This document shows, one piece after another, positions 1 to 6,691 of a DNA stretch of 28,224 nucleotides (the first letter of the stretch is position 1; every line of letters starts with the position of its first letter). The stretch is from assembly GCA_030627065.1 (NCBI GenBank), contig DAOUSV010000004.1, positions 1 through 28,224 of the forward strand, given 5' to 3'. This DNA is from Piscirickettsiaceae bacterium (GTDB lineage: Bacteria > Pseudomonadota > Gammaproteobacteria > Nitrosococcales > Methylophagaceae). Made by a program: the position numbers and the translations under genes. The notes below the pieces were generated by a model. The model was not told the origin of the DNA. It searched no databases and saw only the letters and a list, made by a program, of their open reading frames with translations.

Positions 1-303
1 GAGCTAAAAACAGATCCTGAACATGTGATTGGAGCCGTACGTGCTGCAATGGCTGTATTACCGATCAATGATCGTAAATTAAAAATATATTTGAATCCAC
101 AAGATATTGAATTAGTAAAAAAAGGCTTATCTATGGATGATAATAGTGAAAGCTGGAATTTGATTGATGATCCTAGGCTGAGCCGCGGGGGGTGTCGTTT
201 AGAAACTGCAGATACAATGATTGATGCCTCTGTTGAAGCACGTCTTGACAGTGTTATTACTAAATTGCTGGGTGGGGAGCGAGTGGATGACCCAAGCGAA
301 TGA
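1..303 (+). CDS. fliH: Flagellar assembly protein FliH, C-terminal part (truncated by window edge)
   Basis: The reading frame is open from base 1 and stops at TGA 301-303, so about 100 C-terminal residues are visible and the start lies outside the window. The visible part has the FliH/YscL C-terminal character: a segment resembling HVIGAVRAAMAVLP, then LKIYLNPQD, then a region with SRGGCRLET, ending in a short helix. In the family this domain binds the FliI ATPase and holds it inactive at the flagellar export gate. The gene overlaps the fliI start by 17 bases, which fits translational coupling and a fliH-fliI-fliJ export-apparatus operon. Identification rests on residue pattern plus the downstream fliI, so confidence is good but not absolute. 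Confidence 0.85.
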   Translation, partial: ELKTDPEHVIGAVRAAMAVLPINDRKLKIYLNPQDIELVKKGLSMDDNSESWNLIDDPRLSRGGCRLETADTMIDASVEARLDSVITKLLGGERVDDPSE

Positions 304-1720
304 GAATAAACAAAAGAAAATAGCTGCGGCTGATAGAACAAAAAATTGGCGGGTACGTTTAAAAGACTATCAAGAACGATTAGATAACGATCCATCAGAA
401 GTATTATCGGTTGAAGGTCGATTGACTCGAATGGTGGGATTAACGTTGGAAGCCGTTGGTTTTCAAGCGCCGGTTGGTAGTCGCTGTGAAGTGCAAGGTG
501 CAAGTGGCAAGCTAATTGAAGCCGAAGTAGTTGGATTTTCTGGTGAAATACTATATCTAATGCCAACAGGTGATGTGCGAGGGTTAATACCTAATGCTCG
601 TGTTCGCCCTATTCGTAGTGATTCTCAAGTGCCTGTTGGTGAAGGCTTATTAGGCCGCGTTGTTGATGGTGCTTGTAAACCGCTTGATGGTAAAGGTCCC
701 CTTAAAGTCAAAGACAGAGTTCCTTTACATGGCGAACCAATCAACCCCCTCTCTAGAGCGCCCGTCAGAGAACACCTTGATGTGGGCGTGCAAGCCGTTA
801 ATGCATTATTAAGTGTCGGTCGTGGACAACGTATGGGCTTATTCGCAGGGAGTGGTGTCGGTAAAAGTGTTTTACTTGGCATGATGACTAAATACACTGA
901 AGCGGATGTGATTGTTGTCGGCTTGATTGGGGAGCGTGGTCGAGAAGTTAAAGAGTTTATTGAAGATATTCTCGGTGAAGAAGGTTTAAAACGAGCAGTA
1001 GTAGTTGCATCTCCTGCCGATCATTCACCACTTATGCGGTTACATGGTGCTATGTTAGCAACTAGTATTGCCGAATATTTTAGAGATCAAGGCAAGCAAG
1101 TCTTATTGTTAATGGACTCTTTAACCCGTTATGCTCAAGCTCAACGTGAAATAGCCTTAGCTATTGGTGAGCCGCCGGCAACCAAAGGTTATCCACCATC
1201 CGTATTTTCATTATTGCCTCAATTGGTTGAACGAGCTGGTAATGGTGCTAATGGTGGTGCAATTACTGCTATTTATACCGTATTAACGGAAGGTGATGAT
1301 CAGCAAGACCCTATTGCCGATGCGGCCCGTGCTATATTGGATGGGCATATTGTTCTCTCTCGTCAATTGGCAGAGTCAGGAGTGTATCCCGCTATAGATA
1401 TTGAAGCATCGATTAGTCGTGTTATGCCGCAGATTATTGATTCTGCCCATTTAGAGAAAGCACAGAAATTTAAACAAATTTATTCGACTTATCGCCAAAA
1501 CCAGGACCTCATTAATGTTGGGGCGTATGCCATGGGCTCTGATGTGAAAATTGATGAGGCAATTGCCCTGTTCCCTAATTTGCAGGACATGATTAAGCAA
1601 GGAATGAGTGACGCTGTGAATTGGCAACAAAGTGTTAATAGCTTAACAATGTTGATGCAACAGCCTCCTCCTCATGCCGGCGGCATGATGCAAGCCCCTT
1701 CAATTATTAACCAAGGCTAA
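287..1720 (+). CDS. fliI: Flagellum-specific export ATPase FliI
   Basis: This is the 477-residue ATPase of the flagellar type III export apparatus, an F1-beta/AAA-type hexamer at the cytoplasmic face of the basal body that helps unfold and deliver export substrates. Walker A is GSGVGKS at about residues 188-194. The Walker B strand leads into DSLTRYAQAQRE, with Asp277. The conserved GEPPATKGYPPSVF segment follows. I chose ATG 287 over the open frame upstream (from 221) because GGGGAG at 274-279 sits 7 bases before it and the protein then begins MTQANENK, giving a normal family length. It overlaps fliH and is followed by fliJ after 5 bases. No key residue is missing. Confidence 0.97.
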   Translation: MTQANENKQKKIAAADRTKNWRVRLKDYQERLDNDPSEVLSVEGRLTRMVGLTLEAVGFQAPVGSRCEVQGASGKLIEAEVVGFSGEILYLMPTGDVRGLIPNARVRPIRSDSQVPVGEGLLGRVVDGACKPLDGKGPLKVKDRVPLHGEPINPLSRAPVREHLDVGVQAVNALLSVGRGQRMGLFAGSGVGKSVLLGMMTKYTEADVIVVGLIGERGREVKEFIEDILGEEGLKRAVVVASPADHSPLMRLHGAMLATSIAEYFRDQGKQVLLLMDSLTRYAQAQREIALAIGEPPATKGYPPSVFSLLPQLVERAGNGANGGAITAIYTVLTEGDDQQDPIADAARAILDGHIVLSRQLAESGVYPAIDIEASISRVMPQIIDSAHLEKAQKFKQIYSTYRQNQDLINVGAYAMGSDVKIDEAIALFPNLQDMIKQGMSDAVNWQQSVNSLTMLMQQPPPHAGGMMQAPSIINQG

Positions 1721-1725
1721 GTACG

Positions 1726-2172
1726 TTGGTCAAACGGTCAAAAAAATTAAGCCCAATCGTAGAGCTGGCGGTTAAAGCAACGGAAGAGGCGTTAGTTAAA
1801 GTCGGTCAGGCAAATACTGTTTGGATAAAAGACAAACAACAAGAAGAAGAGTTACATAGCTATAAAGCCGAATACCTTAGCCGACTTCGTCAAGTTGATA
1901 ATAGCTTGGTTAGTGCTCAAAAAGTACTCGAGCTTAGAATGTTTTTAGTATCGTTAGATCAAGCCATTGCCGCCCAGCAGCAGCAAGTTGGAGTCAGTCT
2001 TCGTGGCTTGCAACACCAGCAGCAGATTTGGCATAAAATGCGGCAAAAAGAGCAGGCGATGAACAATCTTGTTATTCGGTACCTGCATGAAGAAATCCAG
2101 ATCGAGTTAAAGCAAGAACAGCAAGATAACGACGAACGCAACACTGCTCAGTGGATTCGCAAGGTGAAGTGA
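1726..2172 (+). CDS. fliJ: Flagellar export chaperone/stalk protein FliJ
   Basis: A 148-residue, highly charged, Gln-rich and almost wholly helical protein, as expected for the coiled-coil FliJ stalk. FliJ links the FliI ring to the FlhA export gate and acts in recycling export chaperones. Sequence conservation in this family is low, so the call depends on length, composition and position right after fliI. The only plausible start is TTG 1726: the frame has a stop at 1708-1710 just upstream, and AAGG at 1713-1716 lies 9 bases before it. The next flagellar gene expected in many gammaproteobacteria, fliK, is displaced to 13891 by the chemotaxis cluster. Confidence 0.85.
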   Translation: MVKRSKKLSPIVELAVKATEEALVKVGQANTVWIKDKQQEEELHSYKAEYLSRLRQVDNSLVSAQKVLELRMFLVSLDQAIAAQQQQVGVSLRGLQHQQQIWHKMRQKEQAMNNLVIRYLHEEIQIELKQEQQDNDERNTAQWIRKVK

Positions 2173-2188
2173 TATCTATTATAAAATG

Positions 2189-2205
2189 GCCATAAACTTT
2201 ATGGC
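2189..2205. repeat. 17-base near-perfect palindrome overlapping a sigma-54 promoter
   Basis: GCCATAAA and TTTATGGC form a perfect 8-base inverted repeat around a single central C. The right arm overlaps the -24 element of the putative sigma-54 promoter at 2202. No T-run follows, so it does not look like an intrinsic terminator for fliJ. It could be an operator; the binding protein is unknown. Confidence 0.5.
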
Positions 2206-2217
2206 ATGGTCTCTGCA
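2202..2217 (+). promoter_or_regulatory. Putative sigma-54 (-24/-12) promoter
   Basis: The 16 bases TGGCATGGTCTCTGCA match the sigma-54 consensus TGGCAC-N5-TTGCA at all but two defined positions, with the invariant GG and GC at correct spacing. It lies 88 bases before a 54-codon small ORF and before the STAS-cheY-cheA genes. Class II/III flagellar genes are sigma-54 dependent in many polar-flagellate gammaproteobacteria, so the assignment is plausible. It is based on pattern only. Confidence 0.6.
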
Positions 2218-2304
2218 TTATCGATATAAAATGAAGAAAAGTTGTCTGCTTAGTAAATATTGAATTAACTAAGAAAGCAATGAGTACCAAGGGGTAGAAG
2301 AGTC

Positions 2305-2469
2305 ATGACGCAGCAAGGTAGGCAGCAACAAACATCAATAATTGCAAAAAGTGGCAATTTAAAAGCGGCAAAAATTACCATCTCCGCTGTGATGAGCAAG
2401 TGGGGCGTTAATAATGAGTCTTGGGCAAAAACCTTACAATTATATAGTGACTATTTAATTCGCTATTAA
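2305..2469 (+). CDS. Small unknown protein, 54 residues, first gene after the sigma-54 promoter
   Basis: An ATG at 2305 opens a 54-codon frame ending in TAA 2467-2469. The upstream stretch 2289-2302 is purine-rich (AAGGGG, then AGAAGAG) and can serve as a ribosome binding site. An in-frame stop at 2281-2283 fixes the start region. The product begins MTQQGRQQQ, is basic and Gln-rich at its N terminus, and ends in an amphipathic segment with two Trp and three Tyr. No membrane segment or signal peptide is evident. I do not recognise a family. It lies between fliJ and the STAS gene, 32 bases before the latter, with the same orientation, so it could belong to the chemotaxis operon. It could also be chance, though the good start context argues for a real gene. 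Confidence 0.5.
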   Translation: MTQQGRQQQTSIIAKSGNLKAAKITISAVMSKWGVNNESWAKTLQLYSDYLIRY

Positions 2470-2501
2470 ATGAAAAACTGAATAAGAGGATACTGTAAAT
2501 C

Positions 2502-2798
2502 ATGTCGGATGAAAAAACAGTAGTAATAGATTGTGGTGATTCACTCAATATTGCAGGAGTGGGTGATTTATATGCGAAATTATTGACTGCACTGGCTGAT
2601 GGGCAAGTGATAAAGCTTGATGTTAGCAGGATTGAGCGTATCGATGCGGCAGTATTGCAAATGCTTTATGCCTTTTCTAAAGAAGCTGCAGAGCATGGTA
2701 ATCCTGTTGATTGGAGCGATGCCAGTGATGCTTTTTGTCGAGGTGCACGGTTATTAGGTCTAGCACCAAAGATGAATATAGAAGACAATAAGGCATAA
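2502..2798 (+). CDS. STAS-domain protein lacking the usual phosphoacceptor serine
   Basis: A 98-residue single STAS domain, the fold of anti-sigma-factor antagonists such as SpoIIAA and of MlaB. The core strand and helix read IKLDVSRIERIDAAVLQML. Where SpoIIAA-type proteins have Asp-Ser, this one has Asp48-Ala49, so regulation by serine phosphorylation is unlikely; a phosphorylation-independent binding role is inferred. It is the first recognised gene of the che block, upstream of cheY. Small STAS proteins next to cheY/cheA occur in other gammaproteobacterial chemotaxis clusters, but their function there is not settled. AAGAGGA lies about 10-16 bases before ATG 2502. A second STAS protein with an intact Ser is encoded at 13381. 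Confidence 0.85.
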   Translation: MSDEKTVVIDCGDSLNIAGVGDLYAKLLTALADGQVIKLDVSRIERIDAAVLQMLYAFSKEAAEHGNPVDWSDASDAFCRGARLLGLAPKMNIEDNKA

Positions 2799-2816
2799 GC
2801 AACCGGAGAGGGTTGT
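2799..2816 (+). other. Weak stem-loop between STAS gene and cheY
   Basis: GCAACC at 2799-2804 pairs with GGTTGT at 2811-2816 (one G-U pair) around a 6-base loop and is followed by CTTTAAA. The tail has only three Ts, so at most this is a leaky terminator or an mRNA processing structure. Confidence 0.25.
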
Positions 2817-2885
2817 CTTTAAACTATAGTTAATAATTTTGAAGTAGCATTTGTACAGATGCTAAAGATAGGAGAAAAATCGGTC

Positions 2886-3248
2886 ATGGCAAAGATTTTA
2901 GCAGTTGATGATTCAGCGTCCATGAGACAGATGGTTTCATTTACATTAAAAAGTGCAGGTCACGCTGTGACAGATGCCGCGGATGGTCAACAAGCATTAG
3001 ATATCGCCAAAACACAGTCATTTGATGTGGTGTTGACGGATGTAAATATGCCGGTAATGGATGGTATTACATTAACACGAGAATTACGGGCATTGCCTGC
3101 TTATCGTTTTACGCCTATTTTGGTTTTAACAACCGAAGCTGGTGGAGATAAGAAACAAGAAGGTCGGGCTGCTGGAGCAACGGGTTGGTTAGTTAAACCC
3201 TTTAATCCTGACCAATTATTAGCAACAATTAAGAAAGTGCTAGGCTAA
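2886..3248 (+). CDS. cheY: Chemotaxis response regulator CheY
   Basis: A stand-alone receiver domain of 120 residues. The acidic pair is Asp8-Asp9, the phosphoacceptor is Asp52 in LTDVNMP, the switch Thr is Thr82 in LTTEAG, and the conserved Lys is Lys104 in WLVKPF. In chemotaxis, CheA phosphorylates this Asp and CheY-P binds the flagellar motor switch. The switch aromatic position just before LVKPF is Trp101 rather than the Tyr of enteric CheY. I set the start at ATG 2886 because AGGAGA at 2870-2875 precedes it and the protein then begins MAKILAVDDS as is normal; an in-frame ATG at 2859 would add nine unusual residues. The gene is followed by cheA after a 77-base gap containing a hairpin. 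Confidence 0.95.
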   Translation: MAKILAVDDSASMRQMVSFTLKSAGHAVTDAADGQQALDIAKTQSFDVVLTDVNMPVMDGITLTRELRALPAYRFTPILVLTTEAGGDKKQEGRAAGATGWLVKPFNPDQLLATIKKVLG

Positions 3249-3253
3249 CACCA

Positions 3254-3296
3254 CTTCCCTTTACAAACAATGACTTACTGTCTGTTTGCGGGGAAG
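3254..3296 (+). other. Two-part stem-loop in the cheY-cheA gap
   Basis: CTTCCC (3254-3259) pairs with GGGAAG (3291-3296), and inside it CAAACA (3264-3269) pairs with TGTTTG (3283-3288). No T-run follows, so termination is unlikely. It may stabilise or process the mRNA and set different levels of cheY and cheA. The right arm ends 29 bases before the cheA start and 18 bases before its Shine-Dalgarno region. Confidence 0.4.
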
Positions 3297-3325
3297 GTGC
3301 ACTCTAAATTTAGTGGGAAGAACCT

Positions 3326-5410
3326 ATGAGTATTGATATTTCACAATTTCATGATGTGTTTTTTGAAGAAAGTTTTGAAGGCTTGGATGCGATGGAAAGC
3401 GGCTTACTCAATCTTGATGTAGGTGCCGCTGATATTGAGGCTATCAATACTATTTTTAGAGCTGCGCACTCAATAAAAGGTGGCGCAGGAACCTTCGGTT
3501 TTATGGCCGTTTCCGAGTTCACTCATGTAATGGAAACGTTACTAGATGAAGTGCGTAACGGTGACAGGGATGTAACGACTGAGTCAACGAACCTGTTTTT
3601 AGACGCTGTTGATGTGTTACGCGAGATGTTAACTGCGGTTAAAAATAAAACAGACACAGATGATGTACGAATTGCAGAGGTCAACGCGAAATTAGAAGCG
3701 ATGATGAATGATGGTGGCGGCGCTGCTTCAGCTAGTGATAATGCATCAAGTGAGCCTTCTGAATCTGAAGAAGCCAAACCTCAGGGTTGGACGATTGATT
3801 TTCGGCCTCACCAACACTTATTACAAACAGGGAATGATCCTGTTCGAATGCTTCGTGAAATGGAATCGTTGGGTGACTTAACGGTTATTGTAAATGATGA
3901 AAAGTTACCTTCATTTTCAGACTTAGAACCAGAAGATAGTTACCTGTCATTCTATCTAACACTGAAAGGTGATATTCGCAAAGAGGATGTTGTTGAGATA
4001 TTTGAATGGGTAGATGATGATTGTGACTTAACGATTGAGCCTTTATTTGATGAAAGTACACTTGTAAAAGCTGAGCCTGAGAAGATTGATGCCGTTGTTG
4101 AAGATAAAGTTGAAGAACCTGCTCCCGAACCTGTAGCAGACATTGCGCCGGAAAAAATGCCAGCACCTAAAGTGGAGTCTGTAAAAACGGCTGCACCTGC
4201 TGCAGCAGCATCAATTCGTGTTGGAACCGATAAAATTGATTCACTTATCAATTTAGTGGGTGAGTTAGTGATTACTCAATCAATGTTAAGTCAGATTGGA
4301 GATAATTTTACTGAAGATATGTTGCCTAAGCTAATTGATGGATTAGCCCAGTTGGAACGTAACAGCCGTGAGATGCAAGAAGCGATCATGCGGATACGAA
4401 TGTTACCAATTAATTTTGCTTTTAATCGTTTCCCACGCTTAGTTCATGATATGACTAGTAAAATGGGTAAGAAGGTCGAGTTAAAATTGACTGGTGAGCA
4501 AACGGAACTTGATAAAACGGTTATGGAGAAAATTGGTGACCCATTAGTGCATTTGGTAAGAAATTCGCTGGATCATGGCTTGGAAACGCCTGAAGTGAGA
4601 CTTGCCGCAGGTAAAAACGAAACTGGCACATTAAATCTGAATGCTTACCATCAGGGCGGCAATATCGTTATAGAGATTAAAGATGATGGTGCAGGCTTAA
4701 ATGAAGATAAGATTTTTTCTAAGGCGGTAGAAAAAGGCCTTGTTAATGCTAATGATAATTTAAGTCCAGACAAAATTCATGAGCTTATCTTTTTGCCAGG
4801 GTTCTCAACCGCTGATGTGGTGACTGATGTATCTGGTCGTGGTGTTGGTATGGATGTGGTGCGTAAAAACATCAGTAGTCTAGGCGGTACGGTTGAAGTT
4901 AAATCTGAAAAAGGTATTGGTTCAACATTTACTATCCGTTTGCCTTTGACTTTGGCCATTATGGATGGCCAAACTATTCGTGTTGCAACTGAAAATTACA
5001 TTGTGCCGTTAGTATCCATTATCGAATCAATTGAAATTAAAACAGAAGATATTAAACGGGTGTCAGGAAAAGGTGAGATTTATCCTTTACGCGATGAATA
5101 TGTACCTGTTATTCGACTTTATGAGCTGTTCGGATTAAAACCGACATCGACTGACCTTGAAGAAGGATTGTTAGTTGTTGTTGAAGGCGACAATCAGAAA
5201 GTAGGTTTATTTGTTGATGACTTATTAGGTCAGCAGCAAGTTGTAATTAAAAGTTTAGAAACAAATTATCGAAAAGTGTTGGGTCTATCTGGAGCCACTA
5301 TTTTAGGTGATGGCACGGTTGCATTAATTCTTGATGTGCCTGGCTTGATGACGTTATATCGAGATCCATCATTGGCAAGTGAAATTATAATTGATGACCA
5401 TGCAGCCTGA
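3326..5410 (+). CDS. cheA: Chemotaxis histidine kinase CheA
   Basis: A 694-residue class II histidine kinase. P1 (HPt) occupies about residues 1-110, with phospho-accepting His48 in AAHSIKGGAGTFGF. A conserved middle domain at about 150-240 (starting GWTIDFRPHQHLL) is of the type seen in che2-like CheA proteins, followed by a Glu/Pro/Ala-rich linker. P3 dimerisation begins near 294, and P4 ATPase has its N box near 405 (LVRNSLDHGLE), DDGAGLN, and GRGVGMDVV near 505. P5, the CheW-like coupling domain, starts near 545. It phosphorylates CheY and CheB in receptor arrays. GGGAAG at 3315-3320 precedes ATG 3326. It is followed 11 bases later by cheW. All catalytic boxes are intact. Confidence 0.97.
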   Translation: MSIDISQFHDVFFEESFEGLDAMESGLLNLDVGAADIEAINTIFRAAHSIKGGAGTFGFMAVSEFTHVMETLLDEVRNGDRDVTTESTNLFLDAVDVLREMLTAVKNKTDTDDVRIAEVNAKLEAMMNDGGGAASASDNASSEPSESEEAKPQGWTIDFRPHQHLLQTGNDPVRMLREMESLGDLTVIVNDEKLPSFSDLEPEDSYLSFYLTLKGDIRKEDVVEIFEWVDDDCDLTIEPLFDESTLVKAEPEKIDAVVEDKVEEPAPEPVADIAPEKMPAPKVESVKTAAPAAAASIRVGTDKIDSLINLVGELVITQSMLSQIGDNFTEDMLPKLIDGLAQLERNSREMQEAIMRIRMLPINFAFNRFPRLVHDMTSKMGKKVELKLTGEQTELDKTVMEKIGDPLVHLVRNSLDHGLETPEVRLAAGKNETGTLNLNAYHQGGNIVIEIKDDGAGLNEDKIFSKAVEKGLVNANDNLSPDKIHELIFLPGFSTADVVTDVSGRGVGMDVVRKNISSLGGTVEVKSEKGIGSTFTIRLPLTLAIMDGQTIRVATENYIVPLVSIIESIEIKTEDIKRVSGKGEIYPLRDEYVPVIRLYELFGLKPTSTDLEEGLLVVVEGDNQKVGLFVDDLLGQQQVVIKSLETNYRKVLGLSGATILGDGTVALILDVPGLMTLYRDPSLASEIIIDDHAA

Positions 5411-5421
5411 GGAGCAATAAA

Positions 5422-5910
5422 ATGACTGAATTACAACAGGTAGATGAGTCTTTGGATGAGATTGATTCAGGAACTGAACAATATTTAAGCTTTATCTTAA
5501 ATGATGAAGAATATGGCGTTGAGATCTTACGTGTTCAAGAAATAAAAGGCTGGGAGCATGTAACCCCGATTCCGAATACGCCAGCACATTTATGTGGTGT
5601 ATTAAATCTCCGAGGCACTATTGTTCCAGTTGTTAATCTACGTTGCCGATTTGATATGCCATTGAAAGAATTCACACCCACAACCGTAGTCATCGTGCTT
5701 AAAGTTGAAGGTGCAGCTCAGCGCACGGTAGGTGTTGTCGTTGATGCTGTATCAGATGCCCATAATATTATGCCGGCGGATATTAGAGTTACACCAGACT
5801 TCGGCACTCAAGTAGATACAAGCTTTATCAGAGGGGTTGTGCCTATTAATGATGAAATGATGATGATACTGAATATCGACAGCCTGTTAAGTGTGGAAGC
5901 GCTTGGTTAA
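5422..5910 (+). CDS. cheW: Chemotaxis coupling protein CheW
   Basis: A 162-residue SH3-like adaptor that joins chemoreceptor tips to the CheA P5 domain in signalling arrays. The family pattern is clear: YLSFILNDEEYGVEILRVQEI near the N terminus, then WEHVTPIPNTPAHLCGVLNL, RGTIVPVVNLR, and VDAVSDAHNI. GGAG in the 12 bases after cheA gives a strong ribosome site for ATG 5422. The following parA starts 22 bases after the cheW stop, so the two are likely cotranscribed. Only one CheW is present, and there is no recognisable ParP-like CheW fusion of the kind that accompanies ParC in Vibrio. Confidence 0.96.
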   Translation: MTELQQVDESLDEIDSGTEQYLSFILNDEEYGVEILRVQEIKGWEHVTPIPNTPAHLCGVLNLRGTIVPVVNLRCRFDMPLKEFTPTTVVIVLKVEGAAQRTVGVVVDAVSDAHNIMPADIRVTPDFGTQVDTSFIRGVVPINDEMMMILNIDSLLSVEALG

Positions 5911-5932
5911 AGCGACGATTAAGTTAATTATT

Positions 5933-6691
5933 GTGAGCCGAGTGATAGCCATTATGAATCAGAAAGGAGGTGTGGGTAAAACCACAACAACCATTAATCT
6001 AGGACATGCGCTTGCCTTAGCTGGTAAACGAGTGACTGTTTTAGATATGGATCCGCAAGGCCATGTTGCAGTTGCCTATGGTTTAGATGAGCGGAAAGCA
6101 GGTTTAGATAAAGTGCTATTAGATTCATTAGCAATTGATGATGTCACTATCGCCGCAAGGGATAATTTGGATGTGGTGTTAGCCGGTGAAAGTTTAATCG
6201 ATTATGAGACTATCGCAGAAGGTGGTGCTAGTCGAGGTCATAAATTGCGACTAGCCATTGAGAATTCAAAATTAAAAGAAAGAGATTTTGTATTGATTGA
6301 CTGTCCGCCGGCAACTGGCTTGTTAGCAGTTAATGCGATGTTTGCCGCTGATGAAGTGATGATACCTGTCTCCAGTGATTATCTTTCATTGCAAGGATTG
6401 TCAAAGATGGTACATATTTTAAAACGGGTAGAAGTCTTATCAGGACGCAGTATTAAGTTATGGTTAGTGTCGACACGAATGAATTTACACCGGCGCTTGG
6501 CTCATGAAGTAAGACGTCGGGTATTAAAGTATTTCCCTGGCAGAGTATTTAAAACGGTTATTCGTGAAAATGTTGCATTGGCAGAAGCGCCAGGCTTTGG
6601 GAAAACAATATTTGACTATAAACAAAATTGTGCTGGATCTAAAGATTATCAGGCCTTAGCTCAAGATCTATTACTAGGGAGAATTGCGTAA
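5933..6691 (+). CDS. ParA-type ATPase in a chemotaxis operon (ParC/PpfA-like, array positioning)
   Basis: A 252-residue MinD/ParA-family ATPase. The deviant Walker A is KGGVGKTT with Lys11 and Lys16; DMDPQGH is the A' motif and VLIDCPP the Walker B strand. The protein is too short to carry the N-terminal DNA-binding domain of plasmid type Ia ParA. Chromosomal and chemotaxis ParA proteins of this size include Vibrio ParC and Rhodobacter PpfA, which place polar or cytoplasmic chemoreceptor arrays. I chose GTG 5933, giving MSRVIAIMNQKGGVGKTT, over an ATG inside cheW at 5891; its ribosome site is weak, so coupling to cheW is likely. Its stop overlaps the next start as TAATG, tying it to the soluble receptor. 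The positioning role is inferred from family and neighbours. Confidence 0.88.
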   Translation: MSRVIAIMNQKGGVGKTTTTINLGHALALAGKRVTVLDMDPQGHVAVAYGLDERKAGLDKVLLDSLAIDDVTIAARDNLDVVLAGESLIDYETIAEGGASRGHKLRLAIENSKLKERDFVLIDCPPATGLLAVNAMFAADEVMIPVSSDYLSLQGLSKMVHILKRVEVLSGRSIKLWLVSTRMNLHRRLAHEVRRRVLKYFPGRVFKTVIRENVALAEAPGFGKTIFDYKQNCAGSKDYQALAQDLLLGRIA

